A DNA stretch of 64,000 nt from Rhynchospora pubera. Taxonomy: Eukaryota > Streptophyta > Magnoliopsida > Poales > Cyperaceae. This document shows, one piece after another, positions 34,604 through 47,448 of the stretch (its first letter is position 1; each line of letters starts with the position of its first letter). The notes under the pieces were generated by a model. The model was not told the DNA's origin. It saw only the letters and a program-made list of their open reading frames with translations, and did no database searches. Where the stretch lies: the NCBI GenBank assembly GCA_028095005.1, contig CM051462.1:88981846-89045845 (forward strand), read 5' to 3'. A program made the position numbers and the translations under genes.

Positions 34604-36714
34604 TTATTTTTTCAAGTACTTGCGTGATTTTTCATCGTGCTTGATCAATTTATTCTTTACTACTTCCGGCCATCTTTCTCCTAAACTCAACCTTTTAAGT
34701 GCTTCTTGTGTTCGCTTGTTCATCCAGTTGGCACATTTATACCACGTGCCTTTTACAAGTGTTGTCATTGGTAATCTTCTCTCCGATCCATTACTCGTCA
34801 TTATACCCCACCGATGCCACTTATCAAAACTCTGAGCCCATTTATATAATTTTGGCTGCTCGTTCTGGTCATTTTCATTAATTTTACCATAATTTTTTAG
34901 GTACTGATATGCTCTCTGGTTGTTTTGCTTCAGTACTCCCTAATTCTCTCTAAAACGTTTAGGGTTTTTCTTGTTCGCAAGTCTACACTTGAAATTTTTT
35001 TTTTCAAATCCCCATCTTGTAACCCACCAGCCTCCTTTCATAAGTTTTCTGCAACATGCTGTATGCAGTACCGATGAATTGCTGCTGCATGTGGATCTTG
35101 TGCCTTCCAACCGTAATCTACGGATGCAAATACCGCTTTTATTGCCTTGTGACGGTCAGATATGACACAGTATCTATTGTTCTGCCCTAAAACTTTCATC
35201 TAACCCAAGACATAAACCATCCCCAAGTATCTTTATCTTCTTTCTCGCCCAATTCGAATGCAACCGGAATTAATCGATTTTCTGGATCATAACCACACAC
35301 AGAAAACAATCTATCTTTATATCGGTCCGATAAAAAACTAGCATCAATTGAGATAATAGGTCTGGCATATTTCATCGCTTCTATGCACGGACCAAAAGCC
35401 CAGACTGTCATCTTGAAGACGCCAACGTTAGGATCGTCCGTAGGCCAAGAAACTATTGTGTATTTCGTCCCTGGGGTCGTCGCCTTTATTGAGTCCAAAA
35501 GGCGTGGAAGTTTATTGTAGGACCCTTCCCAAAACCCAAACAATTGCTCTAATGTTCGCTCCCTCCCACGCCATAGTTTATTATAAGTCAGTTTAATACG
35601 TGGATATCTAGCCCTTATGAGGCTTCCTATGTGCTGGTCACTTTTTCCTATTTTTTTTCAATTCATTCGTAACGTGTTCGGGAATGAGACTAGTTGTAAG
35701 GTTTTCGTGACCTTTTTGGCCGGGTGGTCTCGAACAAGTATGCTCATTTGGATTGGTAGAAATCTTCCAATTTGTATTATAACTCTCACGTCTACCATAC
35801 AATCGCCACTTAAAATTCGATTTTTGCATGCAAATCATTACAATTTTTTGTTTATTGCTAATTTCCGTTCGAATTTCTCAATTTGTTTTGCATGAAACAT
35901 CACAAACAGATAAAATTAATTGTTTTTTCGAACCAAATCTTTTAACATGAACAATTTCGCCTTGTGTCCCTAAACTAGGGTCCGTCATACCAGCATACTC
36001 AAACATTGAAATGTCACAATGTTCACTTACAGGATAGTGCAAGTCCGTCCTTCTTGAAATGTACGGCTGGTCGCAGTTTGCATAGAAAGGCACTTCTCTA
36101 TCGGAGAATTCCTCCACATTGGTAAATTCTTCTCCGGTAGGAAGCTCGGAGTAGCTCGCTAGACCCTAATCTTCATCACCATCGACAACCTCGACATCGT
36201 CTCCTGATGTGTAATTGCCTTGTGTAGGAACGGACTGTTCGCCAGTGTATTGGTAAGGGATGGATTGCTGGCCACACATAAGGTTTAATAAAGTGTTTGG
36301 CTCACTGCTACTGGGCTCATCAAGGGGTGTTAGGTTCAAATATGGTCTCGTGCCATATATGGGGATGAAATCAACATGCAACTCAATAATGGGTAGTCCT
36401 CTCGTCTCGAATGTCTCGTGGTAAAAAAGGCGTCATTGATCTTCAGAATTTACAGGAAGAAATAGAGATTCATATCTCCCATTTACTATATCATTGTAAC
36501 AACCGTGGATATTCAAAGTGTACTGGGTTCCTAAAATCTGTAGCCTGTTGTATAATTCATTTCGAATATCAGCATATGTGGTATGCATACTACAACCGAT
36601 GTGGATGTAAGAAGCACCAGACATTGGTTGACATATAATGTAATTGTAGACATTTTTGAATTTGATTGATAGGTTTTTAAAATGGAAGAGATAATCTGTT
36701 GTGCACGATTTCAA
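34604..36714 (-). pseudogene. Decayed MULE transposase
   Basis: The minus strand holds the same blocks as the transposase at 184-2294, in order but in several frames. An N-terminal acidic region comes first (near 36380-36140). Then come a zinc-finger-like part (FKWRLYGRRESYNTNWKIS near 35800), TYNKLWRGRERTLEQLFGFW near 35580 and the DDE start ISIDASFLSDRYKDRLFS near 35360. CGYDPENRLIPVAFELGEKE and then MTSNGSERRLPMTTLVKGTW (near 34800) follow. Stops and shifts interrupt it at least near 36166, 35820, 35640 and 35200. No SWIM exon was found. It belongs to the element bounded at about 29230 and 37150. Confidence 0.85.
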
Positions 36715-37154
36715 TTCGGCGAGAAGATATAGTCTTATATAACTTCAAATAACGCAGTTATAAATTCACAAACTTATAGACAGAAACTGTTGGTAAATGA
36801 CTAAAGTTTGATTGAAATGACTAAAGTCTGATTGAAATGACTAAAAGTTGACGAATATTGCTAATAACCCGTTTTATAAACGGGTAAGAAGGTTTCTTAT
36901 CCGTTTATAAAATGCGTTAATTGCGTTAAAACAACTCGAAAATTGTTCTAAAAAGTCCAGCCTTCTAGCGTGTTTATAAAACGGGTAAGAATCTTTCTTA
37001 CATGTTTTATAAACGCGTTCGAGAGGAGAGAGAGATGCACGATTTATAAACGCGTTAGAACTTTCTTCTTAATAAAAAAATATATTAATTTTTTCTATTA
37101 AAATTTTGATGTTTAAATAACTATATAAAATAGGCAAAATTAGATATAACCCCC

Positions 37155-37900
37155 TCGAAACTTCAAATTTAGATATAACCCCTTTTAATCATCTCAATAA
37201 TAGATATAAACTCTTTTTAATCATTTTTATATATTCTAACAATAATTTTCAACAAAATAATTAACCGTACAATAGAGTCTTAGTAATATGCTAACCATGA
37301 CAATTATTGTTGTAGAAATATATAATCTGGACAAATGCAACTTTAATCATGCTTGTAAATTCAAATCACAATAAAGCATTTTTATGCTTGTAAATTCAAA
37401 TCGCAATAGAGCATTGATTCAGTTTGTTAATAATCTGGACAAATGCAACTTTCTCGTCAGTACCTCAATACTTGTAAAATAGTTTTAATTTAAAAAATTT
37501 AATCAAAATTCCTAATTACAACAATAAGAAAGAAAGTAGAGCTGAGCATCTAACTAATATACCATATATATAAAATGCAAAGAGCATGAAAAACTGAGGT
37601 TACTGGAGTTTCAATGGGGAACAATATAAAACGATAGTGCCTTCCTCATGATTTCGACCTCCTACTTGCTAGAAGTCTGCGAAAAGAAATCCGAAGGATA
37701 TCTTTTTAGATTTAATGCTACATAGCATCAGTAAGCAACCGTAAGATTTAGAATTAAAGCCTTTATAAAACATGCCCAGTACCTTCTACCAGAAAATACT
37801 TCGGAAAGAAATCAGGCCCAATGCACATATAAATCTAAATTTATAGAAGAGATTAAAAAGGTGTAAACGTTAATCACCGACAAAAAAATAATGAGAAATA
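37155..37900. other. Intergenic, right of the second MULE
   Basis: Three AGATATAACCCC-like repeats lie near 37142-37210 just outside the element. Two copies of TAATCTGGACAAATGCAACTTT lie near 37323 and 37431. No gene is seen. Confidence 0.5.
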
Positions 37901-37910
37901 TAGTTTAGAC

Positions 37911-39012
37911 CATGGTTCTGAAACTCGGAATCGGACTCAGACTCGGACTGTTGGTCAAAGGAGTCAACTCGGGTGACTCGGAAAAACTCGGATGACTCGG
38001 TATGAAAACTCGGATTTTTTATGGAAACACTTCTAATGTCTTTAAAAATCAGAAAAAAAATTAGAAAAAATTAGAAAAATATAATTATAAGATAAGTTAC
38101 AGCATTTAAGTTTGAAAAGCATCAAATTAACTAAAAAAATAAAAACAATTCAATTCTAGAATATTACATAAGTTCATAAGACGGAATGTTAAGAAGTTCA
38201 TTGTATCTTCTAAATTCTAATTATACATTAAATTAAAGATAAATATTAGATTATAAAATATTATACATAAAGTAATTGATGCTCCATACAAATTCATTGC
38301 CATAAGCTATTAATGGCACAATTTACAGAAATAACAAGTAAGCCTTATTTCAACAATAATTAACACATACGGTTTGATAAATTGATAGCACATGGGTATT
38401 GAATAATAATAAAGGCAAGAATAAATTAAAGAGTCAAAATTAATTTTTTTGGTACCTCCTCTTCCCCTTCACGCATCACCTCTCCCACTGTTGAGTTACG
38501 AAAGTAACGAAACCTCCTTCTGGCTCTTCCCCGACCACCTATAATTCTTCCCCCTTCACCTCTCCCCATCCCCTTTAAGGATCGATAGGCGAGAGGCGCG
38601 AGACTGAAGATTTATTTGGCCCTTTACTGTTTTTTCCCGTACCTCCTCTTCCCTCTTTCAAATTGGGATTTTGTGAGTTGTGAAAAATTCAGACTTCAGA
38701 CCAATAATTGAAGAGCGAGACTGTGAGAGTGTGAGACGTTGTGAGTGAGCGAACAATTGATGCAATTATTGGTGAGACTACGACGATCCATCAAATTTCA
38801 GTCGATTATGACCAATTTCGTTCACAAATCAGCACATTTCGCCCGATTCCAGCCATTTCAGTTCAAAACTCGATCGATTTCAGTCGTTCCAGTCGATTCA
38901 TGAGGTACGTATCTCTAATCCGTGCTAAATCGAGGAAACTCGCCTCGTTAATCGCCGAGTCCGATCCGACTCGCCCGAGTCAACTCGGACTCGGACGAGT
39001 TTTTAAACCATG
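37911..39012. mobile_element. Non-autonomous hAT-like element, 1.1 kb
   Basis: It starts CATGGTTCTGAAACTCGG and ends ...GAGTTTTTAAACCATG, with terminal inverted repeats of about 15 bases. It is flanked by an 8-bp duplication GTTTAGAC (37903-37910 and 39013-39020), the size used by hAT transposases. ACTCGG/CCGAGT motifs are repeated near both ends. The interior from about 38450 to 38900 is CT-rich and looks like a gene leader, but no hAT transposase is present. Captured host sequence is possible. Confidence 0.85.
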
Positions 39013-39020
39013 GTTTAGAC

Positions 39021-42000
39021 GATAAATTATCATGGCCATGCTATTAACCTTAACATGAAGTGTGCTAACACTTGATTGCAAGCTAACCTTTTACCCAACT
39101 GACATCAATTGAGTGCTTGAAACGATAAGCCCATCCAATCATTATCAAAAGCCTTCTTTTGTCAATTTTACAGGAAAAACCAACATAAAAACTTATTCTC
39201 AAACCATGTCCGGATCTGAAGAAAAAATAGTAACAAGACACAGTAAAAGCAGCACGGGGAGAAGAAGCTAGAAACTCCTACCCAGCATATGTAAAGCAGC
39301 ACCTTCGGTGAGTTTTTAACTCCTCGGGTAACACGGGGAAAGAGTAGAGAGTGCCGCACGCAAAAGCGAGGGAGAGCGGCGAGTCCGTCGCACGTTCCCT
39401 CGCTCAGTTCGCCTAGGTTTGTCCACCTTTCTTTTTTTTTCCTTTTCTGTTCGTTTTGTCGAGGAAATGAGAGGCAGAGAGCAAGGATAGTTAATGGGAG
39501 AGGCGATCCAAGCAGAATAATCGAATGCATTGGACGGACAGATCGAAGAAATCGTTGAACGGTTTGATGAGAGAGCCTACCTGAAAGCAACAACTTAGAT
39601 AAATCACTGGATAAATCTGAAAAGGCACAGTAGAAAATCCCTCGATATGGAGTATTTTTTTATAGCAGTTCTCAGCGTGTATTATATAATTATATATTGG
39701 GAAGGTCAAATGTGAGTTAAACTGTTAAAGTGATCTCAGACTGCATGACAAATTGACTAGTCAAAAAAGGATGTAAAAAATTTTAGTTGTCAGAAGCGGA
39801 TAATGCAGGATACTGGCCACCACCCACCAGCTGAGGCCAATCCGAATTTGCTCCCGCGCGGGACCGTCCAGCGCAGCCTATGAACCGTCCGATCAGATCT
39901 GAACGGTTCGAGTCTATCGATCAGGTTTCATGCACGGGGCTCCCTTTGCCATTGACATTAAATCACACGGCTGTAATTTATGCGCCGGACGGTCCCGCGC
40001 GGGACTAGATCTCATTTCAGCTGAGGCACCTAAAGGGAAGCAAATGACGTGTGCTCTTACGAATTACGATTACTCAAATGAATGTTGAGACCCTGCAAAC
40101 TGGTTTGATTTTGACTGGTATTAAACGAAAACAAATCGGACTTTTTCTTAATGTGAGGGCCGACTTTTTGCCTTTTATTTGTCCCATCATATATTTTGGA
40201 GACAAATACTAACCTTTTTTAGACAACTTAGCAGCGGCTGCGCGCTAAGCAAAAGACAAATACTAACCTTGTGATGTAATTCGATTGAACCCATCAAAAC
40301 AGCTGTTTTGATTTTCTTCGAGAAAAAGAACTACCATTTTTTTTTTTCTGAAACAAATGAACGGGACCTTCCCACCCAGACCCAATAAAGCCTCTGTTCT
40401 TTTTCGTTTTCTCATTATTCACCTGATCACCTCCAAGCACCAGTCAGATTAGCAAGGCCAGGTAATTTAGGTAAAGGGCAGCTGAAAATAATATATCCAC
40501 CCTACAACATTGATTACTTTCTGGCTAATATATTTTCTCATCATTGTATTTTATTTCTCTTTATTGTATTAGACGGGCTGTGCCGTATTTCGTAATTTTT
40601 TTATTTTATTATTCAATATTTCATAATTTTATCAATTTTTTATTTTATGTTATTTTATTTATTATTTCAATTTTATTTATCAAATTATCTTTTTAGAAAA
40701 AAATATATATATTTGTTTTTCATTCTGATTCAATTCATCCGATTTTTGAGATTCATCCTATTCTTTATGAACTAACCTCCTGAGTCCGACTTTGATTCAA
40801 ATGTTTAATTAGAACCAAAACCGTTGCTGTAAATTTAGAAATAATTAAACCAACGTCACAGATTTTATTTTGAGTCTTTGACTCATTTGCTAGTAATTAT
40901 TTAAATAGTACTTATACCTTATATGGCACATTAAGGGAAAGAAAAAACGGAAGTAGAAATTGTCGCTAAATCCTTGATTTATTATTGATGTTACGTGTTG
41001 TGAAAGATGCGGTGACAGTGCCTAAGCTCGTTTTAGATAAGGGTTTGATAAAATACTAACCGCAAACGTTGAATTTCATTTTGGTCAATTACTCAAGTTT
41101 ACTTGTCGTGGTTCTAGAGACATCTAATTAACTATTCGTCACTTGGAAACTTCACCTATGACTTAATTCATCATTTTTCGGTCTCTAACCTATCTCAAGA
41201 TAATCTTGTTAATTAACCTATTAATTCAAATAAGGTCCTAACTTAGACTTGCTCATTCATCAAGTAGGAAATAATGATTAACAAGTCAAATAACAGGATG
41301 TGAAAATACCAACAAACAAATCACAATAATACTAAGTACAAATTGAATCTACAACATCCTAAATAATAAATTACTCCTGCATCTCTAAGACGTCATAACA
41401 AAAGCTAGTTTAACATCATTGTTAAATCCACAGCTTAATATAAAAAATGAAAGTTTGATCATATTTGATGGGTTCAAGTATCAAACACATTGAACTCTAT
41501 ATATTATTATTATTATTCTTTCTTAATAGTAAACATAATTAATTTAGTCTAGATCCACAGCTTAACGAGAGGAAGACTCAAATGGTACGTTATATCCTTT
41601 TCGGCTGACACGTGTATAAATTAAGCAACATGGAGAAGCGTCTTTCACTTTGCCTTGGATACATGCATATTGATATTGGCGGATATTGATTGATTCTCCT
41701 CTGATTTGCGGCCATTGACTCTTCTCTGATTTGTGGCCAGCTACTATTTTGGTGGGTATATACTTATCTCATCTTTATATTTTGTTTCTCTGCATTGTAA
41801 TACAATGGTTTCAATCAAATTCACCTGACTGAATTATTATCGGTTAAATTATGTTAGGTCTCAATTAAAAAAAATAAATCATGATCAATGCAAACCGCTT
41901 CAATGTGATTTACAAAATGAAATTTCATTACAAGTCAAATTTTATATTTAAAAAAAATTAAACTATTTTTTTAAATTGATATAATTTTCAATCTAATTAG

Positions 42001-42540
42001 TTATGAATCCTCCAAAAACAATTTTAAAAAGTATAAAAATAATATTTAAAAATTTTGAAAAAAAAATGTAGATATTGGTGTGCAATGATATTTTAGTATT
42101 GAGATCATATTGGACGATTTGGATCGACTATTTGAATTTTTTTAAATTAATATTGGAAGAAATTTAAATTGAAATTTGGTCAAATGAATTTGATGGAATT
42201 CATTCTGTCTCTTTCTGTATATATAATTGGCACACTTAACATTTTTTTATTTTTGTTTAATTATTTAATATTCTATAATTTAACAATTTTTTGTATTTCA
42301 AATTTTTTTTTTAACTTAACTTTTTAAATAATTTTTTTTTTCGTCCAAGTCGTTCTGATTTATCCAATTCTTTACCGTTGAATCTGTTCAGATTTTTACA
42401 ACCATGGTTGTCAATGTAGAAACAAAACTCAGATTTGATTTTTGACACATTCGCGACTAATTAATGTTGAATAGTACTTACTTTGTACGGTGACATCAGG
42501 AAGAAACTGGAAAAGTAAAACAGAAATGGTCCCTTGATAG
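39021..42540. other. Intergenic region upstream of the BAHD gene
   Basis: No gene is recognised. A GC-rich patch at 39300-39420 has no convincing frame. A small fold-back lies at 39852-40004. The stretch 41000-41560 looks like decayed LTR-type sequence. The rest is AT-rich and may include the BAHD promoter. Confidence 0.5.
39852..40004. mobile_element. Small fold-back MITE with GC-rich ends
   Basis: TCCCGCGCGGGACCGTCC at the left end faces GGACGGTCCCGCGCGGGA at the right end, with GCGC just inside both. The length is about 153 bases. The ends are themselves palindromic (TCCCGCGCGGGA). No target duplication was established. Confidence 0.75.
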
Positions 42541-42554
42541 ATTCTGGAACACAC

Positions 42555-42562
42555 TATAAATT
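42555..42562 (+). promoter_or_regulatory. Probable TATA box of the BAHD gene
   Basis: TATAAATT lies about 45 bases before the first ATG (42600) and 63 before the second (42618), a plausible distance if the leader is short. Confidence 0.5.
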
Positions 42563-42599
42563 AATACTACTAAGACATCCAAATTAAGAAGAATAAAGA

Positions 42600-45500
42600 A
42601 TGATTGAAAAAGAGACAATGGTGGAGGTACTGGAGTCGAGCTTCGTGGTTCCGTCAGAGCAAACACCCATGGAGAGGATGCGGCTGTCGAACATTGATCA
42701 GGTCGCTCCTCACAAACACATCGGCTTTGTATATTTATATGAAGGCAACCAAGCCAAGGACTTCTGTTCACTTGAGATCCTGAAGGCGTCGCTTTCGAAA
42801 ACACTTGTGCTCTTGTATCCACTTGCCGGACGGTTTGTTGACGGTGAGGACGGCCGCAAGGAGATCAACTGCAATGCCGAGGGATGCCTCTTTGTGGTTG
42901 CCCGGTCAGACCTGACATCATATAACATCACCTTTGAGCCATCGCCTGAGCTGAGAAAGCTTTTTATTCCTTGTGCCGACTTTCCAGGATCACTATCCCT
43001 AGTTGCCACGGTTCAGGTAAAACTACAAGTTATCTCTTTGCAATTAGTTAATTAATTGCCAAGTCGCAGAGTTTATTTTCCAATTAATCTTACATCTTAT
43101 ACATATAATAAACGTGCGTGGATTGTTCTAAAGGGTGCGACTGAAAATGTTTCTATTTTAATATATATTTTATAAAGTGCCATTTGAAAAATATCTCTTC
43201 AAAAGATACAATCAAATTGATGGTTTAAAATATGTGACTGAAAAAATGCATAACTTACATGGTGACCATAGGGTATCATCTAAGAGATGTCTCGCCAAAT
43301 GACGCAATCAAATATATGTCTCCACCAAAGGATATCTACATTTTATCTATAAATAATGCTCTTTTCTTTTATAAAAAAAAAACAGTTTGCTCATGGCATC
43401 CTTTCATGGCATATGTCCATGACACCTTTTTATCGCATCTGCACATGACACTTTTTTATCACATCTTCTCAATGTAGCTCTTCACAATCACAAACAGTTT
43501 TCTCATGGCATTTGTCTATGACACATTTTCATCACATCTACACATGACACTTTTTCATCGTATTTTCTCAATGCAGCTCTTCACAATCACACATTTATTA
43601 AGCCAATTTCAATAATTTCCTACTTATTTATAGGCTACATATATTTTCATCAAGTCCTTTCAATGCATATGCTCATGGAGTCCTTTCATGGCATCCGGGC
43701 ATAGCACCCTTCCATAACATTTGCACATGACATCCACCCATAGCATCTTTTCATCACATCCGCTCATGACATCTATTGATCATATCTTCTCAATGCACAT
43801 CTTCACGTATTTATCAAATTATTTTTAATAATGCCCCACTTAGATTGATAAATAATAATAAATTTTATTTTATGTATGCCCCACTTCTCAATGCACATCT
43901 TCGCGATGTTAATTAGACTTTTCTTAGCGTGGATAATAAATCAAGCCATGTCCGCCTTTGCGGCATACAATGTGTAAAATAATCAGTTGATGCTCTCCAT
44001 TCACTTCACTCCAGTGCGTTTATTATTTTCTTTTTCTGTTTACTTTCTAAGATTTATACGTATATCCATATATATATGAAATTGGAATCATTCAATTATT
44101 CTTTTCACAAGGTGAAGTTTTTCTTGTTTGAACTTTGTAATTAAACTGGAAAAATACAGGTCTATTTGTTTTTGTTTTCATGAAATTTAATAAAATAAAA
44201 TACTAGTTCGATCGAACTCATAAGCTTTGATATGAAGACTATTATTTTTCCATCTTTTTTTTTCATATTTGACGAATGGTCTTATGACTATTCTGTTTTC
44301 AATTCAACTGCTAAGAACTGAGAAAATTAATATGCACTTGGCAATTAGCACTGGAGATATAATAACCTTGCATCCCTGACGAGGAAAGGTGCGAAAGATG
44401 ATGAGAACAGAAGTTATGCTATGCGACTTTCCCATTGACTTCCATCGCACTAGGGGACCACATAAAGCTTTTTCTTGTAGGAATTCTGTAACTGGGTCAA
44501 AACAATTTTTGGTGGCCGATCAATTTGTCAAGGGATAAATCAGAAATTCAGAATTCATAGTCGGAAGCAATTTCAGAATTCTTTTCTCTTTTTCCAAATT
44601 TTTTTTTTTTGGTATATTTGCATCAGACTAAATTTTTTCGGTTAGCTAGCATTAAATTCTTGTTTGCCGTCTCTTCCTTCTAATCACTAATCAGATTGCG
44701 ATAAGCATGCATATGACATATCGAGAATAATACAGCTGAAACTTATATAATCCTAAAAATTCTGGATGCGTAGGACCGTACCGCACGTAAATAATACACC
44801 ATATCCTTAAAATAATTGTTATTTGGAAGTTTCTAGAAAGTCACTATTATATTGGACCAAAAGTCCAAAATTGCTCAGAAGTGTGTGAATAAAAACTATA
44901 AGAACGAATAGAACTTTCAACTCACTAGCGATCCATTGGGCCCTTTCTTCTTGAAGAACTCCATTTCTCTTAATTGTGTGAATAAAAAAAGAATTGAACG
45001 TGTCCGCTCACTTTACATTTCCAATTCAGAGCAAAAAAAGTAAAAAACTAAGTTTTAGGAAATGTCTGTAACATGAGATTATTTATTTATTTATTTATTT
45101 TTATGAGCAGGTGACGTACCTCAAATGTGGTGGAGTAGTGCTAGGAATTTCTACTAATCACATCTTAATAGATGGTTCGAGCCTTTTCTATTTCGTTCAG
45201 ACCTGGGCAAGAATTACGCGGGGTGACATGGCTAACATAATCCCACCGTCCTTCGACCACAATCTGCTGCGTGGCCGGTCTCCTCCGAGGATCAGTTGCC
45301 ATCATCCTGAGTACACAACTGATCCACCTCCAGCATCTTTCCCGACTTGTGTAACAAACACATTCAAGATTTCAAGTGAGCAGATTCGCTCGCTGAAAAG
45401 TCAATCTCGTGGAGTAGATAGAAGCACTAGGATTTCCACGTTCAGCATTATTTCCGGACTGGTGTGGAAGTGCTATTGCATATGCCAAGGACTTGCCCCG

Positions 45501-46052
45501 AGCACTCAGGCGCGACTCATGTTTAACGCAAATATACGTGAACGCCTCTGCCCACCGCTCCCGAAAACATATTTTGGTAATGCAGTAATAAGGAAATATG
45601 CAACAAGTAAGGTTTCCCAGATTACTTGTAATCCAGTTGCTGTTGTGGCTGAAATTGTGCAAGCTGCAATAGATGGAATCACGGATGAGTTTGTCAGGTC
45701 CTTTATTGACTACTTGGAGGTGATGAACATGAAAGGAAGAAATTTGCGCCCAGCGTTGGACTTGTCAGAATCAGAATTAAGGATTGCTAGCATTGCTCGA
45801 TTTCCTGTAAATGATGCAGATTTTGGATGGGGTGCACCACAGCAGTTGTCCAAGGCAGAGGCAACTGGAAACAATGTTGTTTATGTGCTGGATGAACCAG
45901 GTAATGAAGGAGGGTATCAACTGTACGTTTCACTAGATCCTACTTTAATGCCACGGTTTAAGAAGGCATTTTACAAGGAATTGGTTTCACAAGTTATTGA
46001 GAATCATGGATGCTTCTCTCTAAAATCAGCTGGATACACAGCACGATTATAA
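42600..46052 (+). CDS. BAHD acyltransferase, HCT-like clade
   Basis: BAHD enzymes move an acyl group from acyl-CoA to an alcohol or amine in the cytosol. The HCT-like clade uses hydroxycinnamoyl-CoA with shikimate, quinate, polyamines or phenolics. Two exons (42600-43016 and 45111-46052) join at a phase-0 GT-AG intron after a Gln codon, the position known to be conserved in the family. The product is 452 residues, or 446 from the ATG at 42618, against about 430-450 usual. Early blocks are VEVLESSFVVPSEQTP, LSNIDQVAP and YPLAGRFV. The catalytic HxxxD is HILID (H156-D160), followed by G; TYFGNAV precedes the structural motif DFGWG (376-380). No frame breaks are seen and both active motifs are intact, so it is probably functional. 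The donor is clear; the acceptor substrate cannot be told from sequence alone. AATAAA at 46281 may be the polyadenylation signal. Confidence 0.93.
43386..43810. repeat. Minisatellite in the BAHD intron
   Basis: Units of roughly 110 bases carry CTCATGGCAT, GACACTTTTT(C/A)ATC and TTCTCAATG(C/T)AGCTCTTCAC. They occur about twice well conserved (43390-43610) and again in diverged form to about 43810 and beyond. The remaining intron (43017-45110) is AT-rich with no gene. Confidence 0.75.
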
Positions 46053-46348
46053 AACTAATCAATTCCTTTTGGATTGGAAGATTTGTGTACGTGAATCAAA
46101 GTGTGCCCTTAATTAGAGGGCGCTATTGAGTTGGCCATAGATGCTGGTACAAGTATACTTGTTGATGTCAAAGACACCGAAATATGTATCTAAGAGAGAC
46201 TGATTAATTTCCATTATTTTTATGAATATGTGCAAAGCCAAAAAGAATTGCAATACAATGTCCTTTTGGATTAAAGAAGAAATAAAGTTAACCACAATTA
46301 AGTAACACATACAAACAAAGAATGTGAATCCGTGTGGGTGTGATCGAA

Positions 46349-46508
46349 GGGGCCGTTTGGATCGCTTAGGAATAAGAGAGGAATAGTCTATTCCTAGGCG
46401 GAAAATATTGGAAAATGTGTAATTTTGTGAAGAGTTTGGATGATTAGGAATAAATTTCCGCCCGGAATTTGCTATTCTTGCATATTCCTTACCCATCCAA
46501 ACAGCCCC
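46349..46508. mobile_element. Tourist-like MITE downstream of the BAHD gene
   Basis: It starts GGGGCCGTTTGGATCGCTTA and ends CCATCCAAACAGCCCC, with GAA on both sides (46346-46348 and 46509-46511). It is the intact relative of the MITE at 28308-28621. Confidence 0.85.
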
Positions 46509-46511
46509 GAA

Positions 46512-47440
46512 TTAATTAAAAAATTGGAATCGAAATAAAACTAGGACTTAAACATTTGGTTGAAGCAAAATTGGACTAATTGGATGTCAGTAAATCAGAT
46601 CAGATATATACTCGGTTTTTTCACAGAAAACATATATTTTATATTTCTATTTAAAAAATGAAAAAGTGTGGAAAAATATTGTTTCAAAAAATAAATTAAA
46701 AACCAAATATTGAAGCATTAAATTACCTAAAGTTAATAATAATAATACAATCATGGAATATTAATTACATAACAAAATAAAAAATAAAAAGTCAAAAAAT
46801 ATACTACATCCTCTTATTATACTAATTGCGAAATAAAATGAGATAAAAATTTGTCAAAATAATCGGTATTGCATATTTTCTTATTAATTATCTATCTTAT
46901 TGTAGCAAATTAATTTACCACATTCAAACATAAGAAATGAACTAGGATGAAACGATCAGTATTTTGTTAAATTGTTTTCATTTAGGGGTACATTTGACAA
47001 TATCACAGATTAGCAAGTAAAAGGGCCGGAGCAAAGGGCGCAAGGGGGGCTTGGCCCCTAATATTTGAGGAGTCCGAGTACTAATTTTGCATAGTATTGA
47101 ATTTGCATAGTACCTGGTAGCCGCTACCTGGTTTGTCCAAAAAAAATTCAGTATTTGAGCTTATCTCTGAGCCCTCAATAACTAAATAGAAAGCCCACTG
47201 TTTGGACCCCAATAACTAAATAGTATAACCTTTTAATTTTGTCCAGATGAAATAAATATAAAATAAAAAAGGACACTACAATGAGAGATTAATTGAAAAT
47301 CAAAATATAAACGCTGGGAACAAAAGAAGCGTTTGGATGATTTAAGAACAAAATTAGAATTAGTTATTCATAGGATGGTTTAAGAATAAAATTAGAATTA
47401 GTTATTCATTCATAATAAAAATAGACATAAACTGACAGGG
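46512..47440. other. Intergenic between BAHD gene and BAHD fragment
   Basis: AT-rich with no gene. A short repeated phrase TTTGCATAGTA near 47085-47110 and paired ACCTGGTAGC/GCTACCTGG near 47111-47132 suggest a small repeat remnant. Confidence 0.5.
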
Positions 47441-47448
47441 TGCACAGG

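Larger units (their letters stand above)
29230..37150. mobile_element. Second Mutator-like element with long terminal inverted repeats
   Basis: The left end near 29240-29400 and the right end near 37140-36960 are inverted copies. AAGAAGAAAGTTCTAACGCG is followed by TTTATAAA, a CTCTCTC run and another ACGCGTTTATAAA, with AT-rich similarity extending outward for about 60 bases. The inverted repeats are thus at least 130 bases. Many copies of an (A)CGCGTTTTATAAACGGGTAAGAAGG-like motif cluster at 29310-29520, 32440-32770, 33890-34110 and 36850-37070. Inside lie a decayed MULE transposase (-), a duplicated small transcript-like unit and a solo LTR. Exact ends and the target duplication were not resolved. 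Two nested related elements are also possible, because there are four motif clusters. Confidence 0.75.

Noticed and set aside
38741..39025. Plus-strand frame inside the hAT-like element
   Set aside because: It runs over the terminal inverted repeat and past the element end, so it is not a gene unit.
39168..39593. 141-codon minus-strand frame
   Set aside because: No recognised domain, no splice or promoter signals; residue content looks like translated non-coding DNA.
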